Source: Siphonodentalium dalli (lineage: Eukaryota > Mollusca > Scaphopoda > Gadilida > Siphonodentaliidae). Taken from it: DNA of 64,000 bases. The notes beneath the pieces were generated by a model that ran no database searches, was not told the DNA's origin, and saw only the letters and a program-made list of their open reading frames with translations. Both the position numbers and the translations under genes were made by a program. The DNA lies in NCBI GenBank assembly GCA_032622095.1, contig CP136061.1, forward strand, positions 128,106,754 through 128,170,753. The letters are read 5' to 3'. The first letter of the stretch is position 1; every line of letters starts with the position of its first letter. Below are positions 43,862-55,049 of the stretch, in pieces.

Positions 43862-45929
43862 ATATTATGACTTCCAAGAATCAAAACAACAGTACCTGAG
43901 CTTATTCTGAATTGCCACATTCAGCATTATCTAGACTCGTTTCCGTCTCTTCGTCATATTAATCTATCTCACTCACAACAACAGTTCACTACTCTTCTTT
44001 GTAGGAGTGTGCCACTAATAGCAATGTTTCAAACAATACATATGCCGGTGTCCAGCTCACGTGTTGGTTTCGAAAGCTTGGAATTCTTAGCGAGCTTCAT
44101 TCGTGGTATAGCTTATGATATAATTCAGATGCTACATATGGGGTATATGCGTCATCTTGTGCGATACACTATATATAAAGGTATTCGGTCGATGCGTATA
44201 CTAGCTTTCATAAGGATCTATCTGCGTATTGTCAGCTTTGGTGACCTAATGGGGATAACAACGTGTACGCCTGGTGATCTTCCCAAACAGCCACTTCTCA
44301 ATATATGGTTCATCAATTGACATACTCATCTAATGCACTGACGTACCCGGACAACTTCTGTATATGGCTTCGAATGTTCAAAGCCCGACATTTGCCGGAT
44401 GCAATTCTGCTAAGGCGTAGAAGACCATAATGCATAATATACCCAAACTCCTCGAACATGATCATAAGAAAAGGCTTGTTGGCGTCCAGCAATCGTCTCA
44501 CCGAACAGATCCAAGCAGATGATAACAATACACACGTTGCTAGTTTGTGGGTATGTATCATGATAGTGGAAATGAAATTGGACCATGACTGTACCGCCCC
44601 TTATTTTGTTATGTTTTAGATTCAGACAGGATCTCATGTGTGGCTTTGCTTTCCTTGTATACTAAGATTGCATGTTCCCATCCGTTTGGAAGCCGTTCTT
44701 AAACAACTGGATCAGGGGTATGTCATTGGCTACTGCTGTATAAGCCCCACAAAGACTGTGGTGTAGTCTTAAAGGCGATACCTTTGATAGTTGGTTGATA
44801 TGTCATACTCACGCTGGGTGGTATGGTTCAAGAAAGTACAAATGCCATCAACAAAAGGGTGAAATGTTCAACGCGAAGAACATCCAGCGGAATGTTACGT
44901 TGATGAGCTGTTGCATTCAGTTCAACACACGTTGGTACACCAAGTGATTTCTTGATAACATCACCAATGCGACCATTTTCCTGCATGAGACATTAACTAC
45001 TATATTCTAAAGTTATATATATAAAGCTATATGATCATAAAGGTCGCGTTCCCCAACGGCCACAGCCATCGCCATCGAGACTGTAAATTGTTCTTTAAAC
45101 ACATAGTGAAATAAATGCACCACATTTCCTGACATTCTCTTGAATAATACCGCCCACATACTGACACTAACCCCGAGAGAGGATAACAAAACACGCATAC
45201 ATCCATGCTATAAAGACATTATCCTTTAGTCCATCCGACTGTTTTGAGGGAGGCTAGCATATTATTATCCAGACAAAAGTGTACGTAGTTGAATCAGAAA
45301 GGCTAAACAAAACCGACACGCATGACATTCGATATCTTAAACATGCACCAGGTGTAGGGGTGGTGCATACAGTGGCCCATTTCATTCCCACTATCATGGC
45401 GCATTTCCACAAACTAGCACCGCGAGCATTGTTCTTCTCTGCTGGGAGATATTCGACGAGACAACTGCGGGGCGTCACACAGTTTGCTTCGGATAATGGT
45501 AAAGAAGTGTGGGTAGTCTGTACACTAGGGTCTTCTCCTTAGCTGATAGACATCTGTCCAAGGGAATGAGACAGCTAGCAACCTTCGAAACACTGTCGAA
45601 GTTGTCCACATATGCCAATGCGTTCGCTGAGTGTGAGTTGACGAACTATCTATTGAGAAGTGACTAGCTAACTGGTTCGCCAGGTGTACATGTCGTTATC
45701 CCATGGGGTATGAGACACATACATAGAGATGACCTTCTGTAAGCTAGACACCGGAAAATGAATTGTTTGAAACGTTATGATTAGAGGGACCCTACTCCCA
45801 GGAAGTGGTGAATACTTTGTCGGTGTGGGCGACCTAGATTTATCAGATAAAGAAATGGAAGCTGGTCCAGATAATTATGGACGTGACGTGGCAAATCAGA
45901 ATCTGTTATCAGGTAATTGTTCTGATATA
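43862..45929 (-). pseudogene. broken coding-like segments inside the 5-kb element
   Basis: On the - strand, 45198-45013 (MWAVLFKRMSGNVVHLFHYV), then 44990-44835 following a splice-like CTCATGCAG (GRIGDVIKKSLGVPTCVELN), then 44561-44313 (FEEFGYIMHYGLLRLSRIAS) read like protein but lie in separate frames. On the + strand, 45279-45542 continues across a stop into KGMRQLATFETLSKLSTYAN. I recognise no transposase motif. They could be remnants of the element's own gene or captured host sequence. Confidence 0.3.
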
Positions 45930-46149
45930 ACTATTCGGCGCACCTACGCTTACGGCCATTATCGGCGCTAAGTGGAGACTGGATTTCGAAATGCCACATC
46001 GCGATATTAATTGTGGTGTTTCATCTTTCCAGAAGGACACGAGCTATGTTATGCGTTTTGATACCTTTAAGTTGAACTAGTAGATGGTTTATGTACAATT
46101 TCGTCCATACATACCGATATTATGACAAAAAGTTGAAATTAATATGTGA

Positions 46150-47235
46150 AAATATCGATTTCTTTTCAATTTCTAGCCGCCAATTTACCAGCGATCTTGG
46201 CTGTGAGTATCAATTGCCAAACTCTAATGAATACTTCATGTCACTATTCCATATCAACATGTAATGGTGGATAGAAATCGCGAAACAATAACGCCTATCC
46301 TAAGAAAGTAAAGGAATGTAGATTTGTTTTCAAATTTCGGTCGCCATTTTGGCCGCCATCTTCGATTTGGAAAACAATTTCTTGCATGAGATGTAATGTA
46401 ATTACTTCACCTCAGTATTTCCAACTCAATTGTAAGCATGGGTGGAGTTGTCTCGACAATAATGCCCAATGATGTGAATATGAGGGAATTTCGGTGTTTA
46501 TTCAAAATCTGTCCGCCATTGTGGGCGCCATTTTGGATTTGGGGGACTTTTATTTGGATATGGTACAAGGAAAGTTCTTCGCCTAAGTGTTCCCAACTTA
46601 CAATAGTAAGCAGGTGTGGAGTTGTCATGACAATAATGCTCACTGATGTTAAAATCAGCGATTTTCGGCGATTTTTTATTTCTGGTGGCCATTTTGGCCG
46701 CCATCTTGGATTTGGGTAAATATTCCTCAACTCAGGTATAAGAGGAATCCTAGCTCGAGTATATCCTGCAAATATATATGCATGGGTGTTGTTATAATAG
46801 CAATAACATTCATTGATTCGAAACATAACATCCCGTTATTAACGGAGATTCGGCTTCGACCTATGATACCGGCATTTGGGAAAACGTGATATCGGACAAA
46901 AATATCCAGCAATGAATGCATATTATGGTCCCCATGTGTTCGCCAATGACTCCTCTATATGATAAATGTATAACATGACGTAAAAATTCTAACATTTTCC
47001 CACAGAGACAAACGAAAGGTGGTAACATGTCAGAAAAATAGCATATTTTCACATTTCGGCGGCCATTTTGGCCGCCATATTGGATTCTGGTGTCGGATTT
47101 TTGGCTAATTTGTAAGGGTTGTATATTAGCATAACGCATCGAGCGGAAACAAGACCGCATGTGCTATCATCTGTACTATAATGGTGATCAAAGAGACCTG
47201 GTGCATTTAAAAAAAAATGGCCGCCATGATGGACG
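46150..47235 (-). repeat. subrepeats in the right arm, inverse of 42560-43640
   Basis: The same subrepeats appear inverted (GGCCGCCATCTTGGATTTGG near 46690, GCCGCCATATTGGATTCTGG near 47070). Parallel open frames in both arms (for example 46407-46826) are products of this duplication, not genes. Confidence 0.8.
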
Positions 47236-47385
47236 CCATCTTGTCTGGAGTCTCTGCGGCCACTTTTTTTTCTTGTTAACAAGTGAAAAAAATTAGAGGA
47301 GACCTTAAGGAAGAAAATTAGTGGGGTGAAGTTAAGTCCTGGGGGGGGGGGGGGTGCAGAGGTCGACCAATATCTCCTGGACTAA

Positions 47386-48115
47386 TAGCCTATTTCGAGA
47401 GTAATCATTTTTGAACATTGTTCGTGTTGGAAGACGTTTTAGTTTGTCGTCCAGGGAATTTCACATCTTCGGAAGATAGTGTTCTGGTAAGTTTTCCGAG
47501 AAGACACTTTTCGGTGTCCCATTCTGATTAATATGTATAATATACTGCATGCACAGTGTACTCAATACATAACACATGGATGAATGCTATGTCATTCTTG
47601 TTACTAGTGTCTTTATTTACGAAGTCCATACTCTTAAAAAGAACATATAGAAACCCAAATTATTTAAGCCATTAAGCCAATATTGGAATTTTGCATTACT
47701 CAAAACCAAATCCTATATAGTTGGAAATTTGATTAGACCAAATCCTATATAGTTGGAAATGTTATGGTCTCACCCCCACCCCAGTTGGATCCCCATAGCA
47801 ACGTCCCTGCATCTGTGGTAATTGTATGAAATTCCCTATAGGATTAACTCACCCATTATGTATGTTCTCCTTATATATGTTCGCCGATTTGGGGGTGGAC
47901 CCGGGAATATTTGGAAGGGCAGTCTGCTCTTCCCTATATACCACCCTTCCATACAACCCATTGTTTGTATCTTTGTGAGGGGTTATGCAATGGTATAATG
48001 GTATAACGCATGAGCGGTGAAAAATGATCTAGACATGATGATTATTTTTGTTCTTTACTTGATGTTCTTGTTGTCTGCGGAGTGGAGGCTGCTGGCTGAG
48101 TGAGTTCTTTGGCTG
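47386..48115. other. unassigned sequence with a short duplication
   Basis: ACCAAATCCTATATAGTTGG plus AAAT is duplicated in tandem at 47705-47760. Nothing else recognised. Confidence 0.4.
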
Positions 48116-48660
48116 GTTGTTGTATCTTTGGCAACTCGTTTGTTACCTCAGCAAGTATTGCTGCCCCCACCCCTCCAATGGTCGAGGGGGGATATGGCGG
48201 AGCTACTGTTTGTGTTGTTGTTGTTGCTGCTGCTGGAGGTGGTGTATAGATGGAACATCTATTGGTCCAACTCCAGATAAATGCACAGGGCTACAGACAA
48301 GAGACCAGGACGCACCTGGTCGACCATAGTTCGGCCCTGTGTGTGAAAATTTTGAAATCTGAACAAGAAAATCGCAAAATGTTAGCATCCAGACTAGCCT
48401 CAAGTCTGTCGGATTGTGATGGTATTCCTGTGTCTTAGGTGGTAACGTGTCCTTGTGATTGTGGGCCCCCTGCTAAACGTTTACATTATTACATAGTACC
48501 ACAACCACTGCTATCTCGCTGTCCAGGGGCCTGTACTATAGATTTACAATTGCCGTGTTTGAACAGGTGTACATGGTTATGGGAGATACACAGGAGGCGT
48601 GAAGTGCAATATATATCTTTAATTATCCTCCATTACTGGAAATTATATATGAACAAATGA
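48110..48660 (+). pseudogene. degraded open frame with two in-frame TAG stops
   Basis: A single frame runs about 180 codons apart from TAG at 48247-48249 and 48436-48438. The middle part (LLVQLQINAQGYRQETRTHL, then KILKSEQENRKMLASRLASS) looks helical and protein-like. The last part has CPCDCGPP and RCPGACTIDLQLPCLNRC. The first part is low-complexity (Gly/Val/Ala from GTT/GCT repeats). No family is recognised; it may be a remnant of a mobile-element or host gene. Confidence 0.3.
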
Positions 48661-48745
48661 CAAATAAAGAACATGGTATACAAACGCTTATACATAAGCA
48701 TATGAACAATCAAAAGTATATACAAATATATATATACTAGAAGGT

Positions 48746-49553
48746 GACCCGACTTCGTCCTGGCTTTGACCTTGAATTGACCATTTTGAAGGTCGAGGTC
48801 AGGTGGGGTCAAACACCAACACCCCAAAAATGGTGGAAATCGGCCCAGCAGCGGATACCGGGAAATCGGCCCAGCGGATACTGAGATACCCTATGCATCA
48901 AATTTCGTCCGTAAAAATCCGCCAGTTTAACCCGATTTGATTTCCACTCAAGTATATAAACGCGCCTCATATACACACGCTCATTAATTATCAAGTTTCA
49001 ACGTAAAGATAAATTACCATCGGTGCCCGAGATATCGCCAAGACGTCTGAAACAGTCAAATGCATCGGCCGGTTAAGCGTTAACGTGATCTAACGTTATG
49101 ACCTCTAACGACGTCATAGAAGTTACGCATTGTTTTTATCCTGATGGAAGATAGTACCACTTCTTCTTGATAATTGAGTCAGATAACTAAAACGGATACA
49201 TACACATTATATATCGTTGGAAAGAGGAAACACGAAAGATTCTCACAGTGTCATTATTATGACTGGCATTTTATTATTCGCGCTGTTTCGAATCGATTTG
49301 TAAGCACCGGACTCAAATGAAAGTCCCGTAACACAGCGTAAAAACAGATTTGACCTCGGCACGTGAAAAGTTGACCTCGGATCTGAAAATCAATAAGCCT
49401 ATGTCACCACCCGGCCGAAAATACCCCCACATACCAAGTTTCATCGAAATCGGGTCGGCCGTTTTCGAGTTCATCGATTACACACACCCCACCCCCCCCC
49501 CCCCCCACACACACACACAAACAGATCTTCCAAAAATATATAATAGATATCAT
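48746..49553 (+). repeat. ACTAGAAGGTGACCCG...GCCGTTTTCGAGTTC element
   Basis: It starts ACTAGAAGGTGACCCGACTT, ends with GGTCGGCCGTTTTCGAGTTC, an ACACAC tract and ATATATAATAG. The element at 61987-63380 has the same start and end style. The class is not certain; the end resembles tails of RTE-type or other retroposons in invertebrates. Confidence 0.5.
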
Positions 49554-50260
49554 TCTGCATGGAGTTGGGTCTGCGCGCCTAGGTACACGTACCGCCAACC
49601 GTCACGTACTGTTCGGCATGACTACACGCGGTAGTAATGCATCCGAACGCCATTTCGTTGCCGTATGGTACGCACACATAGGGGCGCAGCCACAGCGGCA
49701 TACATTGGTGTATGCCAAACGCACGCACGTGCACCCGGACGCGCAGGATATACTGAAGCATTGGATTGTCATCCTACTGGCCAACTGATCCCACCGAATG
49801 GGACGCACGCACCAATACGCACAGGCACACGTGTACACGCAACTTACACGATTTATTTGTATACTTGAATGGTTTTATAAAGCAAGTGCGTTTTCAATAT
49901 AATATATTTACACACTAAGTGTTGTCATCACTAAATCCAGCATTCTGATTGGTCGGCGCCCACGTGGCTAGTTGCAGTTATTTCTCGGTGAATGCGCAAC
50001 GCCTCATGACACCAAGCTCATAACACCATCGATACGTCATTGGGTTTGGAAAGACGAACGCGTAATGTTTTGGGCGCATTTGGACTCGCGCATGATTGAC
50101 TTAATACATCATCGGGTTTCAATACGAAGAGAAATTGTTCCTATTAACTTTTGCCAAGGGTGCAATTGGGTATTTTGGGCTGATCTTGTCACGATACACT
50201 TTTCGATTTAAATACATTTACAAAAGTGGCTTTTTCGCTAAATGTATATAAATATAAAGA
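49554..50260. other. unassigned sequence
   Basis: Rich in ACGCAC/GTACACG words at 49580-49840, which produce open frames on both strands. No gene is supported. Confidence 0.35.
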
Positions 50261-50407
50261 TTAACTGTCATGTGGACTATTTTTATGGAGATGTAACCGT
50301 GAGGTAAGTGGTCATAACTTGTATGTAAAACCCTTCGGGTTTTACACAAGTTATGTCCACTTGCCTCACGGTTACATCTCCATAAAAACAGTCCACATGA
50401 CAGTTAA
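50261..50407. repeat. 147-bp near-perfect hairpin
   Basis: The arms TTAACTGTCATGTGGACT...GTAAAACC and the inverse pair almost completely around CCCTTCGGG near 50334. Only a few mismatches exist over 70 bp per arm. Confidence 0.9.
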
Positions 50408-50616
50408 TCCTTATATGAATTTCAGATATCTCAGCGGATAATCATTAGCGTTAGTGTAATGACGATTTTGTTAGTGTAATGACGCACCGTTAGTGTAATG
50501 ACGTCATACCATCATTTTTGACAGTAGATGGGTGATGAAATACTCACGCGACCCAACGATGCATGTACATATACGATATATATTAGGACCATAGAAAATT
50601 TGTTTTGGGGGGTCTG

Positions 50617-50943
50617 GCTGAAGGGGTCACTCTCATAAAAAGTGCTATCTATAGGTTACACAGGTTTTGAAAATGTGCTGATGGGTACACAGGGTTTGTG
50701 ATCGGGACGAATGCAGATACTTTAACTGTGTTCCTGAAAGCATGGTGCCCATTAGCAGTTTGTTTTCAATTCATTTTAATTTTCTTTGGAACATATACAG
50801 TTATTCTCTAACAGAAATCATGGCAGATACGAAAAGTAAATATTTTCATTTAGAACGACATTTCAAAACCTGTGTACCCTTCAGCACATTCTCAAAATAT
50901 GTGTACCCTTCAGCACTTTTTGTGTGAGTGTGACCCGTTCAGC
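50617..50943. mobile_element. 327-bp MITE, GCTGAAGGGGTCACTCTCA ends
   Basis: Inverted ends (GCTGAA(C/G)GGGTCAC(A/T)CTCA with AAAAAGTGCT inside). Internal GTGTACCCTTCAGCAC repeats lie near the right end. The ends resemble those of 59499-59882. No clear target duplication. Confidence 0.6.
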
Positions 50944-51395
50944 GTAAGTGTGGACATTTTGATGGACAGAGAGGTGTATTGATGGCAGATGTGTATCGAG
51001 CCCGTAGTAAATCCGAGTCTTCTACAGTTGGACAGTTTTCGCTGTGGTCGGCTAGTGTGGCGATCATGGACCATCAGTAGAATGCTCGGATTATCCCGTA
51101 GCCAGCTTTTGGGGTGGACGGTTACGAATGTGGTGTGTCGAGTCACGTAGTGCAGAGTAAAATGTGTTCGCGATAATTACTTCATGTCGATTGCCTTCTC
51201 CCTTAATGTGCTGAAAAATATTTTGAGCTTCCACCCCGCCCATCTCCAACAAAGATCATGTGATGAAAATGAACAACTGGATACACACGTGGGAGACATC
51301 CACGGAACAGAGTTGGGATAAGATCAGATACAGTTCAGGATATTTTGGTCCAAGAAACCTTATATGAAGAACAACCGAATTATTGATTTGATGTG

Positions 51396-51456
<61 letters not shown>
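51396..51456. repeat. (TA)n microsatellite
   Basis: About 28 uninterrupted TA units. The frame reading Tyr-Ile repeats through it is an artefact. Confidence 0.95.
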
Positions 51457-51459
<3 letters not shown>

Positions 51460-51514
51460 ATGATAACACTGTTAATTTTCAAGAATTTTAAAAGACAACT
51501 TGGAATCAGGTATA

Positions 51515-51992
51515 TTAAAGGTACTCAATCCGACCAGAGGGTCCCCATATCAACAGATTCCAACAACAACGATAAGATCAGGGGATCCTATATTACTATT
51601 TCTTTGGCTTTGGGGGTAAAATATATTTGATTCGAGTCGAGGAACCCATCAAACAAAGCTCAAAGTTATTAGATATTGATTTTTGAAATTTGTTATTTTC
51701 TCGAGATGAGTACTAATAATTGCCCTTAACTTTGTATTCTGTTCGAGATGTGTACACCAAAACACTATTCAAACAGACAAGGATGAATAACACTAAAATC
51801 AAGTGGTAATAATAACGCAGTTTTGACTGTGTTCTGGGACAGAAAGAATAGAAATAACGAAACTTCAAATATCGATATCTGATCACCCTGAGCGTTGATT
51901 GGTGGGTTCCTCGACTCGAATCAATTATATTTTACCCCCAAAACCAAATAAATAGTAATATAGGACCCTCTGATCGGATTGAGTACCTTTAA
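51515..51992 (+). repeat. left arm of the TTAA transposon, itself a TTAA-bounded unit
   Basis: It begins TTAAAGGTACTCAATCCGA and ends with the inverse of that sequence (51973-51992), so the arm has its own terminal inverted repeats. Internal landmarks are TTCGAGTCGAGGAACCCATC and TTTGGCTTTGGGGGTAAAAT. It encodes nothing. Confidence 0.75.
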
Positions 51993-52036
51993 ATAATAAG
52001 AAAATAGTTATGTATATATGGTACATGTATCAGTCA

Positions 52037-54598
52037 TCAGCCATGTGAACATTCGCTGACATTCCACCAATCAGGTATATCGTTATGCATCTTGTCGCAC
52101 GTGAATGTATGGGCATCCTCTGCGATGAAGGAAGTGCACAACTCATGGGCCCACTCATCACAGACGGAACATTTAATCCATTGTTCCCCGGGAATGGATT
52201 CATGGTACCACGACCACAAACAGGACACTTGCAGTCGTCTTCCGAATTCTTTTTCTGCATCACTATCGAAGCAACTTTCTTCGGTTTCGATTTCTTAACA
52301 GCAGCAGAAGTTGCCAACTTTGTGCTGGGTGTTTTATTTCTGTCCTGATTTTGTGCTTGGCGAGTGCCGTAGAACTTCCGTGCGCATAGGGGGTGAGCAA
52401 TTTCCACATTTAAATCAGCTTCCGTATTCATGTTTGCATATGCCTCTTCAGTGGATATACATGTGATTTCATCCATATCAGAAGATAGAGCGAGTTTTGG
52501 AATTGCTGCTGTGGTTATCGCGGTCGAGAATGTCCAAGATTTTGGTCTGTAACAGCTACATTGTATAGATGTGCCCGCACTCTCGTCATGGCTGTGCTGA
52601 CAATAACAACTGAAGTTGCGGCATTTCACCGTTCCAAGATTGGCAGTTGGGTCGGGTCACACCTGATGAACTAGCATTGTCCCTGGGAATGCATTCAGAT
52701 CATCGGGAATGCATTCCGACATGTGTTCTATCTGCGATGGAGTTACAAGCATCACTTGTATATTTGATTCAGACTGCTTCAATTCACTGTACAGTGTCTC
52801 TGCATCCGGTATGTCGGTACCACTGGCCACAATCCGATCAGCGAGCCTTTTTGTTGCTGCGCCAATCCCATCCGCCGCCCCCTTTCCGTGTCCAGACTCC
52901 ATGTAGTTCCATGTAACGTTGTTGAAGCCACATTGCTGTGGAATTTTGCACATCAGGAACATGGATGACTTATTCCTATATTGAGACGACGGACTGTAGC
53001 TTAGAAGATGGAGATTAGTGGCGTTTGTGTGTCGTAGCCTGATGTGTTCAAGGACGGGTTTCAGGTGGGCCCAAACCCCAAAGGATTCGTGGATATTTGA
53101 CGATGACAATGTGGCGCATCCCTCTGGTGTGCATGCCGAGGTATAGAATAAGCCAGTGTGCAGAGTTACTTGGAGTGTGGGAAGCCCCGAAATGTACAGC
53201 AGTTGTTTCGCGGGAATATTTTGCCTTCCAGTTCTCCGAGAAATCAAAGTGCACAAGGACGTCTTCATCACTGAGATTAGCCTTTAGGTCACGGATAGTT
53301 ATAAATTAGTGATATGTCCTGTATAGATGTTGTTTCACCGCAGACAGTGATCTGTTGACAGTCGCAATCAGGCATTTCAGAGTGGTTGACTTCTGCACTT
53401 TTGTTGACTTTTTTGTTGCTATCATATTCCCATTTCGGCCTGTCCATTCCTGCCAATTCACTGATTTGTCACCGTCTGCATCTTTCAATTGGACTTTCTG
53501 CTTGCTGCGGCATTTAACGCATAGCCCATACATACAAGCAAGGTTGCTTGTGTCACATACTATAGATGCGACGAATTCTTCTGGATCAGAGGTTGTTGCT
53601 AATTGCTCTCGCTGTAATATCTCAAGACACAAACGAAAGTTCTCACATCTGGCACAGACACATATTTCTCTGTCTCTTATTGTAGGTTTCCTTACGTCAT
53701 TTGGTCTATTTTTACAGAAATAAGAGAACGAAACCTTAATGTCGCTCTCCATGGAAAATTTGTGGTGCAGCATTTTCATTGTATGCAACAAGAAACGCAA
53801 TTGTTTTAAACCTTTCCCATGCTTTTTACATGCAGATATGCGGGAATTGTCGTCGCTTTCCATGAAATCTCTCACGGATGAACGCATTCTTTTGCATTTG
53901 TCCCTCAATCGGACCCTCTGCTTTTGTCGTTGCTGGACGTTTCTGCTGAAATTTAACTCTGTCCGCATCATCCGCTGCAGTCGGTACTTCCTCGTGATGC
54001 CCGACTTCATGGATTGCAGAAGGCTTTTCTTTCTAGTGTTGGCTAAGCTGGCTATGTCTTCCACGAGCGCGTGGTGAAATACTAGCTTTCTTCTGACTGC
54101 CGTGTTCTGCTTCAACCCAGCACATGCAGAACGCATGATAGTTCTTGTCTTACTCCGTGGCGTAGTTACTGGGCATTTCTTGTTCAAACGTTGGTAACGT
54201 TTTCTAAGCCGCTCGATCATTCTTTCCTTTTCTATGATATCGTCCTCTAGTTAACCTATTGTCCTATGAGCTTTTGATAACTCCACATTTCTCAGCTTAG
54301 GCCTTCCTCTGCCTCTGGTGCTCTCTGGTGTCACCGTGTCATGCTCCCTTCTATCCCTCTTTCGACTACGGTATGCCTTCGAATTCTCTCGCCATTGTCG
54401 CCGTCGAACCCGTTGGCCTCTCTCTGTTCTCTCGCCTATTTGTTTGACATTCATATCTTTCCTCTTCTTCCTGTCAGTATACTTCCTCTTCTCTTTCGCC
54501 AAATAAGCTGCATGCTTCACTGGATCTTCCTTTATCCTCTGAAGCCATCGTCGTTGTCGCGTGGCAGCTTTGGTCACTGTATTCTTCTTTGGAGGCAT
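52037..54598 (-). pseudogene. DDE-type transposase with PHD finger, inactivated
   Basis: Coding order runs from 54598 down to 52037, about 850 codons. The start ATG directly follows TTGTCTTTACAG, an apparent splice acceptor, so a non-coding 5' exon is likely. Regions in order: a very basic N-terminus (RRRQWRENSKAYRSRKRDRR); a Lys/Arg-rich helical segment; a Cys region (CVCARCENF near 53660, CMYGLCVKC near 53525); an RNase-H-like core with DFSENW (Asp codon 53243-53245), the Tyr codon 52996-52998 where a second Asp is expected, and YMESGHGKGAADG (Glu codon 52897-52899); and a C-terminal PHD finger. Lesions: in-frame stops at 54251-54253, 53306-53308 and 52657-52659, and frameshifts near 53170 and 52188. 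This is a widespread metazoan transposase-like family. The superfamily is unresolved: the TTAA flanks suit Kolobok, Sola3 or piggyBac, and the protein does not look like piggyBac. Confidence 0.8.
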
Positions 54599-54724
54599 CT
54601 GTAAAGACAAGAGACAGGACTCTTTAGATTATTCAGCAAAGGAAATGAAAGGTTGTAACATAAAACAAATCTTCTTATTTTCTTGTTGAATGAACTAACA
54701 GAATGGTTGTGCAATTAGCCTGTC

Positions 54725-54970
54725 GTAATTGAAGACACATGGAATTTTGCGAAAACCCTGTGCCAATTAAGCATTCTCTTATATATGTAAGTCCCCCATA
54801 TATAGGGCGCTTCGCATGTATAAGAGAATGCAATGACCTAGCAATATTTACCTTGATATTTTAAAACAGTGCATTCTCTTATATATGCGAGGCTCCCTAT
54901 ATAAGAGAATGACCTTACCGTGGGGTCTTTAATGCTACACCAGCATAGCTCTCGTCATGAAAACGTTAAA
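54725..54970 (-). mobile_element. palindrome-bearing MITE nested in the transposon
   Basis: It lies between the transposase start and the right arm. It has two GCATTCTCTTATATATG palindromes and an end CATGAAAACGTTAA like the complete copies at 22603-22850 and 24175-24446. Its outer left end is degraded. Confidence 0.6.
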
Positions 54971-55049
54971 ATTCGGAACTGAACATTGCACCGAATGTGT
55001 TTGCAAATTGGATGTGTGCACAGTCAGGGGACGTGGCTACTAGAAGACC

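Larger units (their letters stand above)
42434..47385. mobile_element. 5-kb element with 1.43-1.46 kb inverted arms
   Basis: Ends TAGTCCAGGAGATATTGGTC and inverse, each followed inward by GACCTCTGCAC and a C (or G) tract. The left arm is 42434-43861 and the right arm 45930-47385, inverted and highly alike. ATA on both outer sides may be a 3-bp duplication. The arms are made of subrepeats, the foldback pattern. The 2-kb interior has only broken coding-like segments. Confidence 0.8.

Noticed and set aside
46407-46826. 139-codon frame on the - strand with a twin at 43054-43392
   Set aside because: Both are the two arms of the 5-kb inverted repeat; the peptide similarity only reflects the DNA duplication.
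51364-51630. 88-codon frame with Tyr-Ile repeats
   Set aside because: It runs through a (TA)n microsatellite into the transposon arm.
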